Source: CBDIHP01 sp965279195
GTDB taxonomy: Bacteria; Planctomycetota; Planctomycetia; Isosphaerales; Isosphaeraceae
Length of the DNA: 64,000 bases
Direction: 5' to 3'
Assembly (NCBI GenBank): GCA_965279195.1
Contig: CBDIHP010000038.1
Span: 1 to 64,000 of the forward strand
Shown here one piece after another: positions 50,534-60,006 of the stretch (positions within the stretch are counted from its first letter, which is position 1; every line of letters begins with the position of its first letter). The notes below the pieces were generated by a model. That model ran no database searches and was not told the DNA's origin. It saw only the letters and a list, made by a program, of their open reading frames with translations. The translations under genes were made by a program, and so were the position numbers.

Positions 50534-52882
50534 ATGCGACGATCCATCCTCACCGCTGGCTGCTGGCTGCTGGCTGCCGGCCTGGCGAACGCGCAACTCC
50601 CCGAGGCCGCACCGGAATCCGTCGGCCTCGACGCGTCCCGACTCGCGCGGATCGATGGCGCCGTCCAGAAGGCCATCGCCCGCAAGGAAATCCCCGGGGC
50701 CGTCGTCCTCATCGGCAGGCGCGGGAAGATTGCTTTCGTGAAGACCTATGGCCAGCGGGCCGTCGAGCCGAATCCCGAGCCGATGACCAGGGACACGCTC
50801 TTCGACATGGCCTCGCTCACCAAGCCGATGGCCACGGCCACGGCGATCATGCTGCTCATCGAGCGCGGGCAAATCCGCCTCTCCGACCCCGTCAGCAAGT
50901 ACATCCCCGGCTACTCCGCCAACGGCAAGGGCCGGACGACCATCGAACAACTCCTCCGCCACCGCGCCGGCCTGATCCCCGACAACGCCCTCGTCGATTA
51001 CCTCGATGGTCCCGAAAAGGCATGGCAGCGCATCAATGCGTTGCCGCTCCAGTCGGGCCTAGATGAGAAGTTCGTTTATTCGGATGTCGGCTTCCTGGTC
51101 CTCGGCCGGATCGTCGAGATCGTCTCCGGAAAGCCGCTCGACCAATTCGTGCGTGAAGAGATCTTCCAGCCCCTCGGCATGGGCCGGAGCGGTTATCAGC
51201 CTTCGAAGAAAGACACCGCTGCCCCGACCGAGAAGGAGAAGGGGGAGTGGCTCCAAGGCATCGTCCATGACCCCCGGGCCCGTGCGCTGGGCGGGGTCGC
51301 GGGCCACGCGGGCCTCTTCAGCACGGCCGACGACGTGGCAATTTACGCCCAGACGTTACTCCGCGGCGGCCTCGCCCCGAATGGTCACCAGCTGCTCTCG
51401 GCGCTCACTGTGCGAGCCATGACCGACGCGGCCGGGACGCCCTCCCATGAGCGCCGGGGCCTCGGCTGGGACGTCGATACAAGCTATAGTGCCCCGCGCG
51501 GCTCGCTGTTCGGCCCCAACGGCTATGGCCACACCGGATTCACCGGAACGAGCCTCTGGGTCGATCCGGAGACCGACACATTCGTCGTCATCCTCTCGAA
51601 TCGCCTGCACCCCTCAGGACGCGGCAACGCGACCCCGGTGCGGGCCGAGGTCGCGACCATCGTCGCCTCGTCCATCGTCGATGCGTCTCCCAGGCCATCG
51701 GAACAACCAGCCGTATCCGAAATCCGGCTGGCGCAGACGAGACCGGCGGTCAGGGAAGTGGCCTGCGGGATCGACGTCCTCAAACGCCGGAAGTTCGACC
51801 TACTCCAGGGGAAACGCGTCGCCCTGGTCACGAACCACACCGGCCGCACCATAGACGGTGAATCGACGATTGATGTCCTGTTCAATGCGCCGGGTGTCAG
51901 GCTCGTGACGCTCTTCAGCCCCGAACACGGTATCCGCGGTCTCGTGGACAAGGAGGTAGGAGACTCGAAGGATGAGAAGACCGGGCTGCCGATCTACAGC
52001 CTCTACGGCAAGACCCGCAAACCGACGGCCGAGACCCTCAAGGGCGTCGACATCATCGTCTACGACATTCAGGATATCGGCACGCGATTCTATACGTACA
52101 TCAGCACCATGGGCCTCGTGCTCCAGGCCGCCCGCGAGAACAAGCTGCCGCTCATTGTCCTCGACCGCCCGAATCCGATCGGCGGAGTGGCCGTGGGCGG
52201 GCCGGTCCGCGACGTGGATTATCCTTCGTTCATTGCCTTCCACGCCCTGCCCGTCCGGCATGGCATGACGGTCGGCGAACTCGCCAGGATGTTCAACAAG
52301 GAGCGTTTCGTCGATGCGGAGCTGACCGTGGTCCCGTGCGAGGGCTGGCGTCGGGGCGACCTCTACGACCGCACCGGCCTCGCCTGGGTGAACCCCTCGC
52401 CCAACATGCGGAGCCTCACGGAAGCCCTGCTCTACCCCGGCATCGGGCTGCTGGAGGCCACGAACCTGGCGACCGGGCGTGGCACCGACACCCCCTTCGA
52501 ACGCGTCGGTGCTCCCTGGATCGAAGCCCGGCAGTGGTCGAAGGCCCTCAACGAGCTCAACCTGTCAGGCGTCCGATTCCTGCCGAACACATTCTCCCCG
52601 TCCGAGCGTCAATTCAAGGGGGAGCGCTGCAATGGCGTCCTGATCATGATTACGGACGTCGATACGTTCGACCCGATCGACGTCGGCCTCGGCATGGCCT
52701 GGACGCTCCGCAAGCTCTACCCGAAGACCTGGCAACCCAAGCGTTTCCTCGAATTTCTCGGCGATCGCGACACCTACGAGGCGCTCATCACCGGCAAGCC
52801 CTTCGGCCCATTCCGACAGGCGGCGAACGCCGACCTCGACGCGTTCCTGGAGGTCCGCTCGAAATATCTGATCTATCGCTGA
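50534..52882 (+). CDS. Secreted fusion: class C beta-lactamase-like serine hydrolase plus NamZ/DUF1343 muramidase
   Basis: 782 aa. A signal peptide is followed by a serine hydrolase domain (about 20-385) with SLTK (SxxK; near residues 94-97), YSDVG (Tyr near 182) and HTGFTG, the class C beta-lactamase/esterase layout. From about residue 405 comes DUF1343, the exo-beta-N-acetylmuramidase NamZ family: CGIDVLKRR, VALVTNHTGRTIDG, LFSPEHGIRG, IVYDIQDIGTRFYTY, LDRPNPIGG, WVNPSPNMRSLTEALLYPG, GRGTDTPFERVGAPWI. NamZ releases terminal MurNAc from peptidoglycan chains. It follows the symporter in one operon. The ATG at 50534 is used rather than the TTG at 50522. Confidence 0.9.
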   Translation: MRRSILTAGCWLLAAGLANAQLPEAAPESVGLDASRLARIDGAVQKAIARKEIPGAVVLIGRRGKIAFVKTYGQRAVEPNPEPMTRDTLFDMASLTKPMATATAIMLLIERGQIRLSDPVSKYIPGYSANGKGRTTIEQLLRHRAGLIPDNALVDYLDGPEKAWQRINALPLQSGLDEKFVYSDVGFLVLGRIVEIVSGKPLDQFVREEIFQPLGMGRSGYQPSKKDTAAPTEKEKGEWLQGIVHDPRARALGGVAGHAGLFSTADDVAIYAQTLLRGGLAPNGHQLLSALTVRAMTDAAGTPSHERRGLGWDVDTSYSAPRGSLFGPNGYGHTGFTGTSLWVDPETDTFVVILSNRLHPSGRGNATPVRAEVATIVASSIVDASPRPSEQPAVSEIRLAQTRPAVREVACGIDVLKRRKFDLLQGKRVALVTNHTGRTIDGESTIDVLFNAPGVRLVTLFSPEHGIRGLVDKEVGDSKDEKTGLPIYSLYGKTRKPTAETLKGVDIIVYDIQDIGTRFYTYISTMGLVLQAARENKLPLIVLDRPNPIGGVAVGGPVRDVDYPSFIAFHALPVRHGMTVGELARMFNKERFVDAELTVVPCEGWRRGDLYDRTGLAWVNPSPNMRSLTEALLYPGIGLLEATNLATGRGTDTPFERVGAPWIEARQWSKALNELNLSGVRFLPNTFSPSERQFKGERCNGVLIMITDVDTFDPIDVGLGMAWTLRKLYPKTWQPKRFLEFLGDRDTYEALITGKPFGPFRQAANADLDAFLEVRSKYLIYR

Positions 52883-52885
52883 GCA

Positions 52886-54301
52886 TCAGCCCAGCAACGC
52901 ATCGACGATCCTGGCTCCCGTCACATCCGCATCCGTCAGGCTCGTCTCGCGGCCGTCGTAGGGCAGCGACAGGGCCCGGTGGTCGATGCCGAGGTCGTGC
53001 AGCAGGGTGGCGTGCAGGTCGTGGACGTTGACCACGTCCTGCACCGCCTTGTAGCCGAACTCATCCGTCGCCCCGTGGACATAGCCTCGCTTGAATCCGC
53101 CCCCCGCGATCCATGTCGTGAATGCGTGGCGATTATGGTCTCGGCCGTCGGTCCCCTGCGAAACCGGCAGTCGGCCGAATTCGCCGGTCCAGATGACGAT
53201 CGTGTCGTCGAGCATCCCCCGCCGCTCCAAGTCGAGCACAAGCGCCGCGCTCGGCTGATCGGTCGTCGCGCAGAGCCCCTTGAGGCTCTCGGCGTTCTTG
53301 CTGTGGGTATCCCAGGGCTGCCCCTTCATGTAAAGCTGGACGAATCGGACCCCGTTCTCGACCAGCCGACGCGCGAGCAGGCAGCGTCGGCCGTACTCGG
53401 CGGTGGTCGGATTGTCGAGCCCGTAGAGTGCCTTCGTCTCCTTCGACTCGTTCCCGAGATCGAGCAGTTGGGGCACCGTCGTCTGCATCCGCGCGGCCGT
53501 CTCGAAGTTCTTGAGTCGGGCCTCCAGATCGGTGTTGCCCGGGTGCCTGGCGAGATGGTTCTGATTCAATCCATTCAGGAATTTCAATTGGTTGGCACGA
53601 GCATCCTCCGTGACGTCGACCGGGGTCTTCAGGTCGAGCACCGGGGCCACACCGGCGCGGAAAGCGGTCCCCTGATAGATCGCCGGCATCCAGCCCGATG
53701 ACCAGTTTCGCTCGCCGTCGATCGGCAGGCCGCCGGGGTCGGTCAGCACGACATAAGCGGGCAGATTCGCGTTCATTGTCCCGAGGCCGTACACCACCCA
53801 CGAGCCCATCACGGGCATACCGGCGAGGAACCTGCCGGTGTGGATGAGTCGTAGGGCCGCCTCGTGATCCACCGACTCGGTCATCATCGAGCGGATCATC
53901 GTCATCCGATCTACAATCTTCGAGGTGTGAGGCAAGAGTTCACACAGCTCGATGCCACTCTGGCCGTGCTTCCGGAACTTGTAGGGGCTGCCGAGCACGT
54001 TCCCTTGCTGCTTGTCGAAATGCGTCTCCAGTGGCCCCGCCGGGTACGACTTGCCGTGGTACTTCTGCAACGCCGGCTTGGCGTCGAAGAGGTCCATCTG
54101 GCTCGGGCCGCCGTGCTGGAACAGGCAGATGACCGACTTCGCTCGCCCCGGCTTCCGTTTCGACTGCGGATCGCCCGCACGGGCTGTCGCCCCCTCGCCG
54201 AGCAGATGGGCCAGGGCCAGACCTCCGAGGCTACCTGCGTAGCGATTCAAAAAGGCGCGGCGGGTCACCGAATCACGAATCGACGCGAGTTGCTCCGACA
54301 T
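52886..54301 (-). CDS. DUF1501 domain-containing protein
   Basis: 471 aa. A signal (VTRRAFLNRYAGSLGGLALAHLLG) with Tat-like twin arginine precedes ICLFQHGGPSQMDLFDAKPALQ, GLGTMNANLPAYVVLTDPGG, RRCLLARRLVENGVRFVQLYMKG, PWDTHSKNAESLK, IVIWTGEFGRLPV, GTDGRDHNRHAF and NVHDLHATLLHDLGIDH. This member reads MDLFDAKP where most have ETFDPKP, a small subgroup difference. It is the last gene of a likely five-gene operon; its stop is 3 bases from the stop of the convergent NamZ fusion. Confidence 0.93.
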   Translation of the reverse strand: MSEQLASIRDSVTRRAFLNRYAGSLGGLALAHLLGEGATARAGDPQSKRKPGRAKSVICLFQHGGPSQMDLFDAKPALQKYHGKSYPAGPLETHFDKQQGNVLGSPYKFRKHGQSGIELCELLPHTSKIVDRMTMIRSMMTESVDHEAALRLIHTGRFLAGMPVMGSWVVYGLGTMNANLPAYVVLTDPGGLPIDGERNWSSGWMPAIYQGTAFRAGVAPVLDLKTPVDVTEDARANQLKFLNGLNQNHLARHPGNTDLEARLKNFETAARMQTTVPQLLDLGNESKETKALYGLDNPTTAEYGRRCLLARRLVENGVRFVQLYMKGQPWDTHSKNAESLKGLCATTDQPSAALVLDLERRGMLDDTIVIWTGEFGRLPVSQGTDGRDHNRHAFTTWIAGGGFKRGYVHGATDEFGYKAVQDVVNVHDLHATLLHDLGIDHRALSLPYDGRETSLTDADVTGARIVDALLG

Positions 54302-54324
54302 CGTCCACGCTCCCGTCGCTTCGT

Positions 54325-57300
54325 TCAGTCGAGATAGAGGAATTCGTTACTGATCAGGATGGCCTGGCAGAAGTCGGACCATGCCCGCAATTCGGCTTCG
54401 GCCTTGCCCGAGTAGGCTTGCAACTGAGAATCAAGAAATGCGGAGGAGTTCCGCCGCTCGGAGGGCGTCGGCGATCGCCCGAATGCCGCGAGATAGACGG
54501 CTTCGATTCGATCCTCAGCGCTCCGATGCCTTCGGAGAATTCGCCCCGCGAATGCACTGGATCGGGCCCGGGCAAACTCCGAATTCAGCAGCGTTAGGGA
54601 CTGGAGCGGCATCGCGGTCCGGCCTCGACGGATCGAATTGAAGACGATTGAAGGTGAGTCGAACACCTGGAGCAGGCTGATCACCTGAGAGCGTCGGCTC
54701 TGCAGATAGACCGACCGCCGCTTTGCCCCGGGCGCCGCCTCGGCGATGCCCACCGCGCCGTCGTCGGCGACCTGCACTGGCACATAGGGGCCGCCAAACG
54801 AGGGATCCAGTTCTCCACTGACCGCGAGCATGGCATCGCGGATCGCCTCCGCTTCCAGCCTCCTCGACGGGAAACCCGCGTACCTCGGACCGGCAATCGC
54901 CGAATCGCTCGCCTGTCGAAATGTGCGACTTTGAAGGATCAAACGATGAACGTGCTTGAAACTCCACCCCGATCGGACGAACTCGTAGGCCAGCCAGTCA
55001 AGCAGTTCGGGATGAGTGGGCGTCGCTCCGCTCATCCCGAGATTTTCCGAGGTCGAAACGATGCCTTCGCCGAAATACGACTGCCAGATTCGGTTCACCT
55101 GGACCCGCGCCACCAGGCCGGAGGCACGCTCACGGGGATCAGTCAGCCAGCGGGCGAATTCGAGGCGGCGGCCCGTGGATACGGAAGCAGCCCCCGATTT
55201 CCCGCCGAAAACGCGATCCTTCGAGCCCAGCGCCGACAGGGGTGCGGGGGGTTGGGTCGCGCCGGGTTTGCCGTAATCGCCGCGGAGAAGCAGCTTGGTC
55301 TCGGGCGGCGACGCGGAGCGGTCTGTCACCCAGGCGATCCGCCCCGGAGGATTCTTTTCCAGTTCCTTCCGCCTCGATTCCAGGGCCTCCAGCGACTTGC
55401 CGCGTTCTCCTCGCTGGCGCGAGAACTCCGCGAACTCCGGGATGAGCCTTGTCGGGATGCGTTCCACGACGATGTGGTCGACGACGAAGCTGCGGTCCCG
55501 ATGGAACTCGAAGCCGAACGAACCGATGGGTAGGTCGTTACTGGTTACCTCGATCGAATTGGACTCCGGCACACCGTCAACCATGTGCTCAAGTCGAAAC
55601 TTGCTCTTCCCGATATTCGTGACCCGGACGCCATAGTTACGGCCAGGCCGGTAGCCAGTCGATCCGATGGAGCGGATGGGCCTCTGGTCTTTGCCAGGAT
55701 AGTCGGCGACGACGGACGAAGGCCCGTCCGGATGGCCGTCGACGAGGATGTTACCGCCGGTCTCCGCCGTGGAGTCGTCGAAATCACGGGCGGCCAGGAA
55801 GTAGCCCATCCGCTCGGCGGGTTGGCTTCCGCCCAGGCTGTTCGCCACGAGGTCGAAGGTCACCTGAATGGCCTCGCCCTCGACGTCCGGGGACCAGTCG
55901 AATGATTGCTTCGTGACGATCCAACTGTCCAACGTCTCGGCCGATAGAATCTCAAGCCGGCCGTCGCGGATCCTGACGGACGGCCCCTTCGGGCCGTCGA
56001 TCGTCACGGGAGGTTTGCCGCCGGGTGCACCATCGCCTGGCGCCGTGTTGCTCCAGCGGTCTGTCAGGGCGCCAGGGCCATCGAAGTTATCGCGGAAAAT
56101 CACCTCGCCTCGCGGGCGATGATTCGCCACCCATCGCTTCGCCTCATCGCGTAGTTTGACGAGTTCTTCATCGAGCGACTTGCTTTCTCGCTCGACGTAG
56201 GATTTTTCCTCCGAGGTGGGGGCGTGAATGATCCGCTCCTGCGGCTTCACCCATAGGTCGGGATGGTTCGCAGGGAAGGCGGGGTAGAGGATGGCCTGGA
56301 ACCGATAATAATCCTCATGAGTGATCGGCTCGAATTTATGAGCATGACACTTCGCACACTGAATGGTCAGCCCCAGGATCGAACTGCCGATGATCTGCTG
56401 GCACGTTTCAAGCGCGGTGTACCGATCGACCCGGCGTTCATCGGGATTTCCGTCGCTCTCGCCCGACCCATCCTGACCGTTGCGAAGGAAGTGCGTCGCC
56501 GTCAACAGCTCGATCTGTTCGGGAGTGGCCGAGCCACCGGTTTTGAAACCCGCGAGCTCATCTCCCGCGAGCTGCTCGGCGAGGAAGCGGTCGAAGGGCT
56601 TGTCGACGTTCAAAGAACGGATCACGTAATCGCGATAGCGATAGGCGAGCGGCCGGTCGCTGTCGGCGTTGAAGTATCCATTGGAGTCGGCGTAGCCTGC
56701 TCCATCGAGCCAGAACCTGCCCCATCGCTCGCCGTAGCCCGGTCGGCTGAGATAATGATCAACCATCCGCTCATAGGCCTCAGGCGATCGATCCGAGAGG
56801 AAAGCCGCCCGCTCGGCCGTAGTCGGGGGGAGACCTGTCACGCCGAGCGCGACCCGTCTGAGGATCCGCTGCCGATCGGCCATCCCGGCGAGCTGGCTCG
56901 ACTCATGCTCCAGCGTTGACTCGACGAAGCGGTCAATGGGGTTCTCGATCAACTCCGCCCGGGCCACTACGGGTAGGGCCGGGCGTCGCAGCGGCCGGAA
57001 TGACCAGTGGACCTCATCATTCGCCGCCGATCGTTCGAGGCCGCCCGCACCGCCCGCGATCCACTCCTTGATCCGGGCCTTCTCGGCCTCGGGGAGCGGA
57101 TGCTTCGGCGGCATCTCATCGTCTTCGATGCGCTGCCAGAGCAGGCTCTCGTCCGCATCGTGCGGCCGGATCGCCGGGCCCTGCTTGCCCCCCTTGAGGA
57201 TGCCCTTCGGGGTGCTCAGATCGAGCTTGCCTTCCGACTTCGCCGGGCCGTGGCAGGCCACGCAACGGGCCTTCAAAACCGGCTGGATGTCCTCGGAGAA

Positions 57301-57414
57301 CCGGACGGGCGACTGCCCCCGGGCCGCGCTCAGGCCCATGGCGAGCATAAATGGCGCCAGTAAACATCGAGTGAGCCATGGCAAGCCTGTCGTATATTGC
57401 ATGGGGAGGGCCAT
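54325..57414 (-). CDS. PSD1/DUF1549/DUF1553 protein with LamG/3-keto-disaccharide-hydrolase-like insert
   Basis: 1029 aa, the largest of the four paralogues. A signal peptide is followed by a cytochrome c-like segment (CVACHG near 51-55; DADESLLWQRIEDDEMPPKHPLP). DUF1549 has NPIDRFVESTLEH, GVTGLPPTTAERAAF, WGRFWLDGAGYADS and CAKCHAHKFEPI. A ~220-residue insert (about 435-660: EVIFRDNFDGPGALTDRW, MGYFLAARDFDD, FEFHRDRSFVVDHIVVE) has the look of a concanavalin-like glycan-binding or hydrolase-like domain. DUF1553 follows, ending FLYLD. It sits between an esterase and a DUF1501 gene in one operon. The insert suggests carbohydrate as target. Confidence 0.88.
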   Translation of the reverse strand: MALPMQYTTGLPWLTRCLLAPFMLAMGLSAARGQSPVRFSEDIQPVLKARCVACHGPAKSEGKLDLSTPKGILKGGKQGPAIRPHDADESLLWQRIEDDEMPPKHPLPEAEKARIKEWIAGGAGGLERSAANDEVHWSFRPLRRPALPVVARAELIENPIDRFVESTLEHESSQLAGMADRQRILRRVALGVTGLPPTTAERAAFLSDRSPEAYERMVDHYLSRPGYGERWGRFWLDGAGYADSNGYFNADSDRPLAYRYRDYVIRSLNVDKPFDRFLAEQLAGDELAGFKTGGSATPEQIELLTATHFLRNGQDGSGESDGNPDERRVDRYTALETCQQIIGSSILGLTIQCAKCHAHKFEPITHEDYYRFQAILYPAFPANHPDLWVKPQERIIHAPTSEEKSYVERESKSLDEELVKLRDEAKRWVANHRPRGEVIFRDNFDGPGALTDRWSNTAPGDGAPGGKPPVTIDGPKGPSVRIRDGRLEILSAETLDSWIVTKQSFDWSPDVEGEAIQVTFDLVANSLGGSQPAERMGYFLAARDFDDSTAETGGNILVDGHPDGPSSVVADYPGKDQRPIRSIGSTGYRPGRNYGVRVTNIGKSKFRLEHMVDGVPESNSIEVTSNDLPIGSFGFEFHRDRSFVVDHIVVERIPTRLIPEFAEFSRQRGERGKSLEALESRRKELEKNPPGRIAWVTDRSASPPETKLLLRGDYGKPGATQPPAPLSALGSKDRVFGGKSGAASVSTGRRLEFARWLTDPRERASGLVARVQVNRIWQSYFGEGIVSTSENLGMSGATPTHPELLDWLAYEFVRSGWSFKHVHRLILQSRTFRQASDSAIAGPRYAGFPSRRLEAEAIRDAMLAVSGELDPSFGGPYVPVQVADDGAVGIAEAAPGAKRRSVYLQSRRSQVISLLQVFDSPSIVFNSIRRGRTAMPLQSLTLLNSEFARARSSAFAGRILRRHRSAEDRIEAVYLAAFGRSPTPSERRNSSAFLDSQLQAYSGKAEAELRAWSDFCQAILISNEFLYLD

Positions 57415-57448
57415 ATCGGGCTCGACACATGGTCGATGGATGCGTCTA

Positions 57449-58540
57449 TCAATCCTTGCCGCTGCTGCCGAGGGTTTCCGCCAGGAAACGATACGCGTTC
57501 TGGCGCATCGGCGTGGGAAAATCGTGCTCGCAGTCGGGATGCTCGACGCGCAGCCGGTCCGTATGGCCGTAGAGCCGATAGATCGGCCGGGCCGCCTCGA
57601 CGATCCGATCGACGCTGGCAGAGCGGAAATTGTGATCTTTCAATGGCGCGATGATCAAAACATTCCTCGGGGCCAGCGCGCCGATCATCTCGTGAAAATC
57701 GAACGGGATGTCCTGCAGATGACCGCGGAACCCGGCGAGTTTCCGCATGTAGCGGGTCTGGCACCAGCCCTTCTCGGGGTACCAGTTCTTCTCGTTGCCG
57801 TCGTAATAATCGAGGTAGGAATCGAGGCCGCAGCTCGAAACCACGGATTTGATTCGTGGCTCGAACACGGCCGTGTAGACCGAGTTGTGCCCGCCGAGCG
57901 AGTGGCCGATCGCGCCGAATGTTCCCTTCTCGATGTAGGGCAAGGTCTCAAGCAGGTCGATCCCCCGGATGTTGTCCCAGACGGCCTTGAGACTGCCGCT
58001 CTCCCATCCGAGGGCCCTCAGGTCGGGCTGATACTTCGCCAGGAGAGGGTAATTCGGTGAGAGTGTCACGAAGCCCTTCTCGGCCAGCTCAGCAGCATAT
58101 TGGCGGTTGGCCCGTCCGAGGCCGACGACCGTGCCGTGGCCGATGACATTGTCCGTCCCGTGCAGGCAGAGGATTCCCTTCGCCGACTTCCGGGAGCCGT
58201 CGAGGAGCGACTTCGGGATGCACAGATAGGCCGGGACGTCGCTGCCGGGCTCGGAGCGGTAAGTGATCAGCTTGCGAACATAGTTGCCGCAATCGACGGT
58301 TTCTTTTTCCTGCATGCTGAGGGGGCAACGCTTCTCCGCGCCGGGAAGCCGACCCATCACCGACTCCATCGCCTTAACAACCTCGGTCCGCCGCTTGAGC
58401 CAGTCGTCTGTTGAACGGACCTCGCGTGCCTTGCCGTCTTCGCTGCGGTAGAGGAGGAGATTCTCGCGCGGCAGCCTTGTCGAGCCGACGGGGGCATCGG
58501 CCGAGAGTGTGAGCGCAAGCAGGATGGCGGCGACATACAT
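57449..58540 (-). CDS. Secreted alpha/beta hydrolase (acetyl-xylan-esterase/prolyl-oligopeptidase-like)
   Basis: 363 aa. A short signal peptide (MYVAAILLALTLSADA) is followed by a lid region and a peptidase S9-like hydrolase core: ILCLHGTDN (oxyanion strand), GAIGHSLGGHNSV (nucleophile Ser in GHSLGG), LIIAPLKDHNF (candidate acid) and CEHDFPTPM (late histidine, HDFP). It resembles planctomycete carbohydrate esterases. The gene lies between DUF1501 (32 bases upstream) and PSD1 (34 bases downstream) on the same strand, so it is the middle gene of the operon. The substrate is unknown, but co-transcription suggests a role in the same breakdown pathway. Confidence 0.85.
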   Translation of the reverse strand: MYVAAILLALTLSADAPVGSTRLPRENLLLYRSEDGKAREVRSTDDWLKRRTEVVKAMESVMGRLPGAEKRCPLSMQEKETVDCGNYVRKLITYRSEPGSDVPAYLCIPKSLLDGSRKSAKGILCLHGTDNVIGHGTVVGLGRANRQYAAELAEKGFVTLSPNYPLLAKYQPDLRALGWESGSLKAVWDNIRGIDLLETLPYIEKGTFGAIGHSLGGHNSVYTAVFEPRIKSVVSSCGLDSYLDYYDGNEKNWYPEKGWCQTRYMRKLAGFRGHLQDIPFDFHEMIGALAPRNVLIIAPLKDHNFRSASVDRIVEAARPIYRLYGHTDRLRVEHPDCEHDFPTPMRQNAYRFLAETLGSSGKD

Positions 58541-58572
58541 CGGGGAGGCTCCGAATCCGGACCCAGACGGGC

Positions 58573-60006
58573 TCAGACGAGTTCTCGGATGAGTTTACCT
58601 TCGACGAATGTCAGGCGTTCGTCGCGTCCGAGGTGAGGATATGTCAGCTTGTTCTGGTCGAGGCCGAGCAGGTGGAGGATCGTGGCGTGGATGTCGCGGA
58701 AGTGGCATGGTCGCTCGAGCGCGCGGAGGCCGATGGCATCGGTGCTCCCGATCACCTGCCCCCCCTTCACCCCGCCGCCGGCCATCCACATGCTGAAGCC
58801 GAGGTTATGATGGTCACGGCCGCGGCCGGATTCGGCCTGGGGCGAACGGCCGAACTCCCCACCCCAGAGGACGAGCGTCTCATCCAAGAGCCCACGCCTC
58901 TTCAAATCCTTCAGCAAGCCCGCGACCGGCCGATCGGTCTCGGCGGCCTTGCGGTGGTGATTCTCCTCCACGTCGCTGTGGGCGTCCCACTGCATGTTGC
59001 CGGGCCCGCCGCCGGAGACGACGCAGACGAACCGGACGCCCTTCTCGACGAGCTTGCGGGCCATCAGGCAACGGCGGCCGTAGTCGTTCGTGGGCTCGCG
59101 GCCGATGCCGTAGAGTTCACGCGTCTCGTCGCTCTCCTTCGAGAGGTCGAGCACCTCGGGGGCCTCGGTCTGCATGCGGAAGGCCAGGTCATAGGCGTTC
59201 ATCCGCGCGGAGAATTCCTCATCGAGCGGGTCCGGCCCGGCCTGGTTCAGCTCTCGCAGGAATTCGAGCGTCTTCGATCGCTGCGCCCGACTGACGCCCT
59301 TGGGAAGTTCGAGATTGAGTACCGGCCTCGCCCCCGGCCGGAACATGGTGGGCTGGTATACGGCGGGCAGGAACCCATTCATGTACATGGGCTGTCCGGC
59401 CTCGAGCGCCCCCTTGGGATCGGGCATGACGACGTACGAGGGGAGCGAACGGCTCTCGGATCCGAGGCCGTAGACCATCCAGGATCCCATGCTCGGCGCC
59501 CCGGGGACCAACCGGCCGGAGAACAGTTCGTACTGGGCGGCCGAGTGGACGACCATGTCGCCGTGGCACGAACGGATGATCGCCAGATCATCCACGCAAC
59601 TAGCGATCTCGGGGAAGAGATCGCTGACCTCGATGCCGCTCTGGCCGTGCTTCTTGAACTTCCGAAGCGTGCCGAGCAGCTTCGACGTCCCCTTGACGTT
59701 CTGATACTTGGCCTCGCCGAACTCCTTCGGGATCGGTTGGCCTTCGAGCTTGTTCAGGAGCGGCTTGGGGTCGAAGGTCTCCAGGTGGCTCGGGCCGCCG
59801 GCCATGAACAGGAAGATCACCGACTTCGCCCGCGAGGGGAAGTGCGGGGCCTTCGGCGCCAGCGGATCGGCCGGTGACGTACCGGCACATGTCGATTCCC
59901 CGAGCATGGACGCCAGTGCAAGTCCGCCGAAGCCGCAGAAACCGTCGCGCACGAACTCCCGTCGCGTGCGAGTGGGCCGGCTGTGGGCGTCGGGCTCAGG
60001 GAACAT
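58573..60006 (-). CDS. DUF1501 domain-containing protein
   Basis: About 477 aa from the ATG that gives a Tat-like signal (TRTRREFVRDGFCGFGGLALASML). Landmarks are VIFLFMAGGPSHLETFDPKPLLN, GLGSESRSLPSYVVMPDPKG, RRCLMARKLVEKGVRFVCVVSGG, WDAHSDVEENHHRK, LVLWGGEFGRSPQ, GRGRDHHNLGFSMWMAGGGVKGG and HFRDIHATILHLLGLDQ. The start overlaps the end of the upstream PSD1 gene by 11 bases, so the pair is translationally coupled. Upstream in-frame codons were rejected because they would extend deep into that gene. Confidence 0.92.
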   Translation of the reverse strand: MFPEPDAHSRPTRTRREFVRDGFCGFGGLALASMLGESTCAGTSPADPLAPKAPHFPSRAKSVIFLFMAGGPSHLETFDPKPLLNKLEGQPIPKEFGEAKYQNVKGTSKLLGTLRKFKKHGQSGIEVSDLFPEIASCVDDLAIIRSCHGDMVVHSAAQYELFSGRLVPGAPSMGSWMVYGLGSESRSLPSYVVMPDPKGALEAGQPMYMNGFLPAVYQPTMFRPGARPVLNLELPKGVSRAQRSKTLEFLRELNQAGPDPLDEEFSARMNAYDLAFRMQTEAPEVLDLSKESDETRELYGIGREPTNDYGRRCLMARKLVEKGVRFVCVVSGGGPGNMQWDAHSDVEENHHRKAAETDRPVAGLLKDLKRRGLLDETLVLWGGEFGRSPQAESGRGRDHHNLGFSMWMAGGGVKGGQVIGSTDAIGLRALERPCHFRDIHATILHLLGLDQNKLTYPHLGRDERLTFVEGKLIRELV

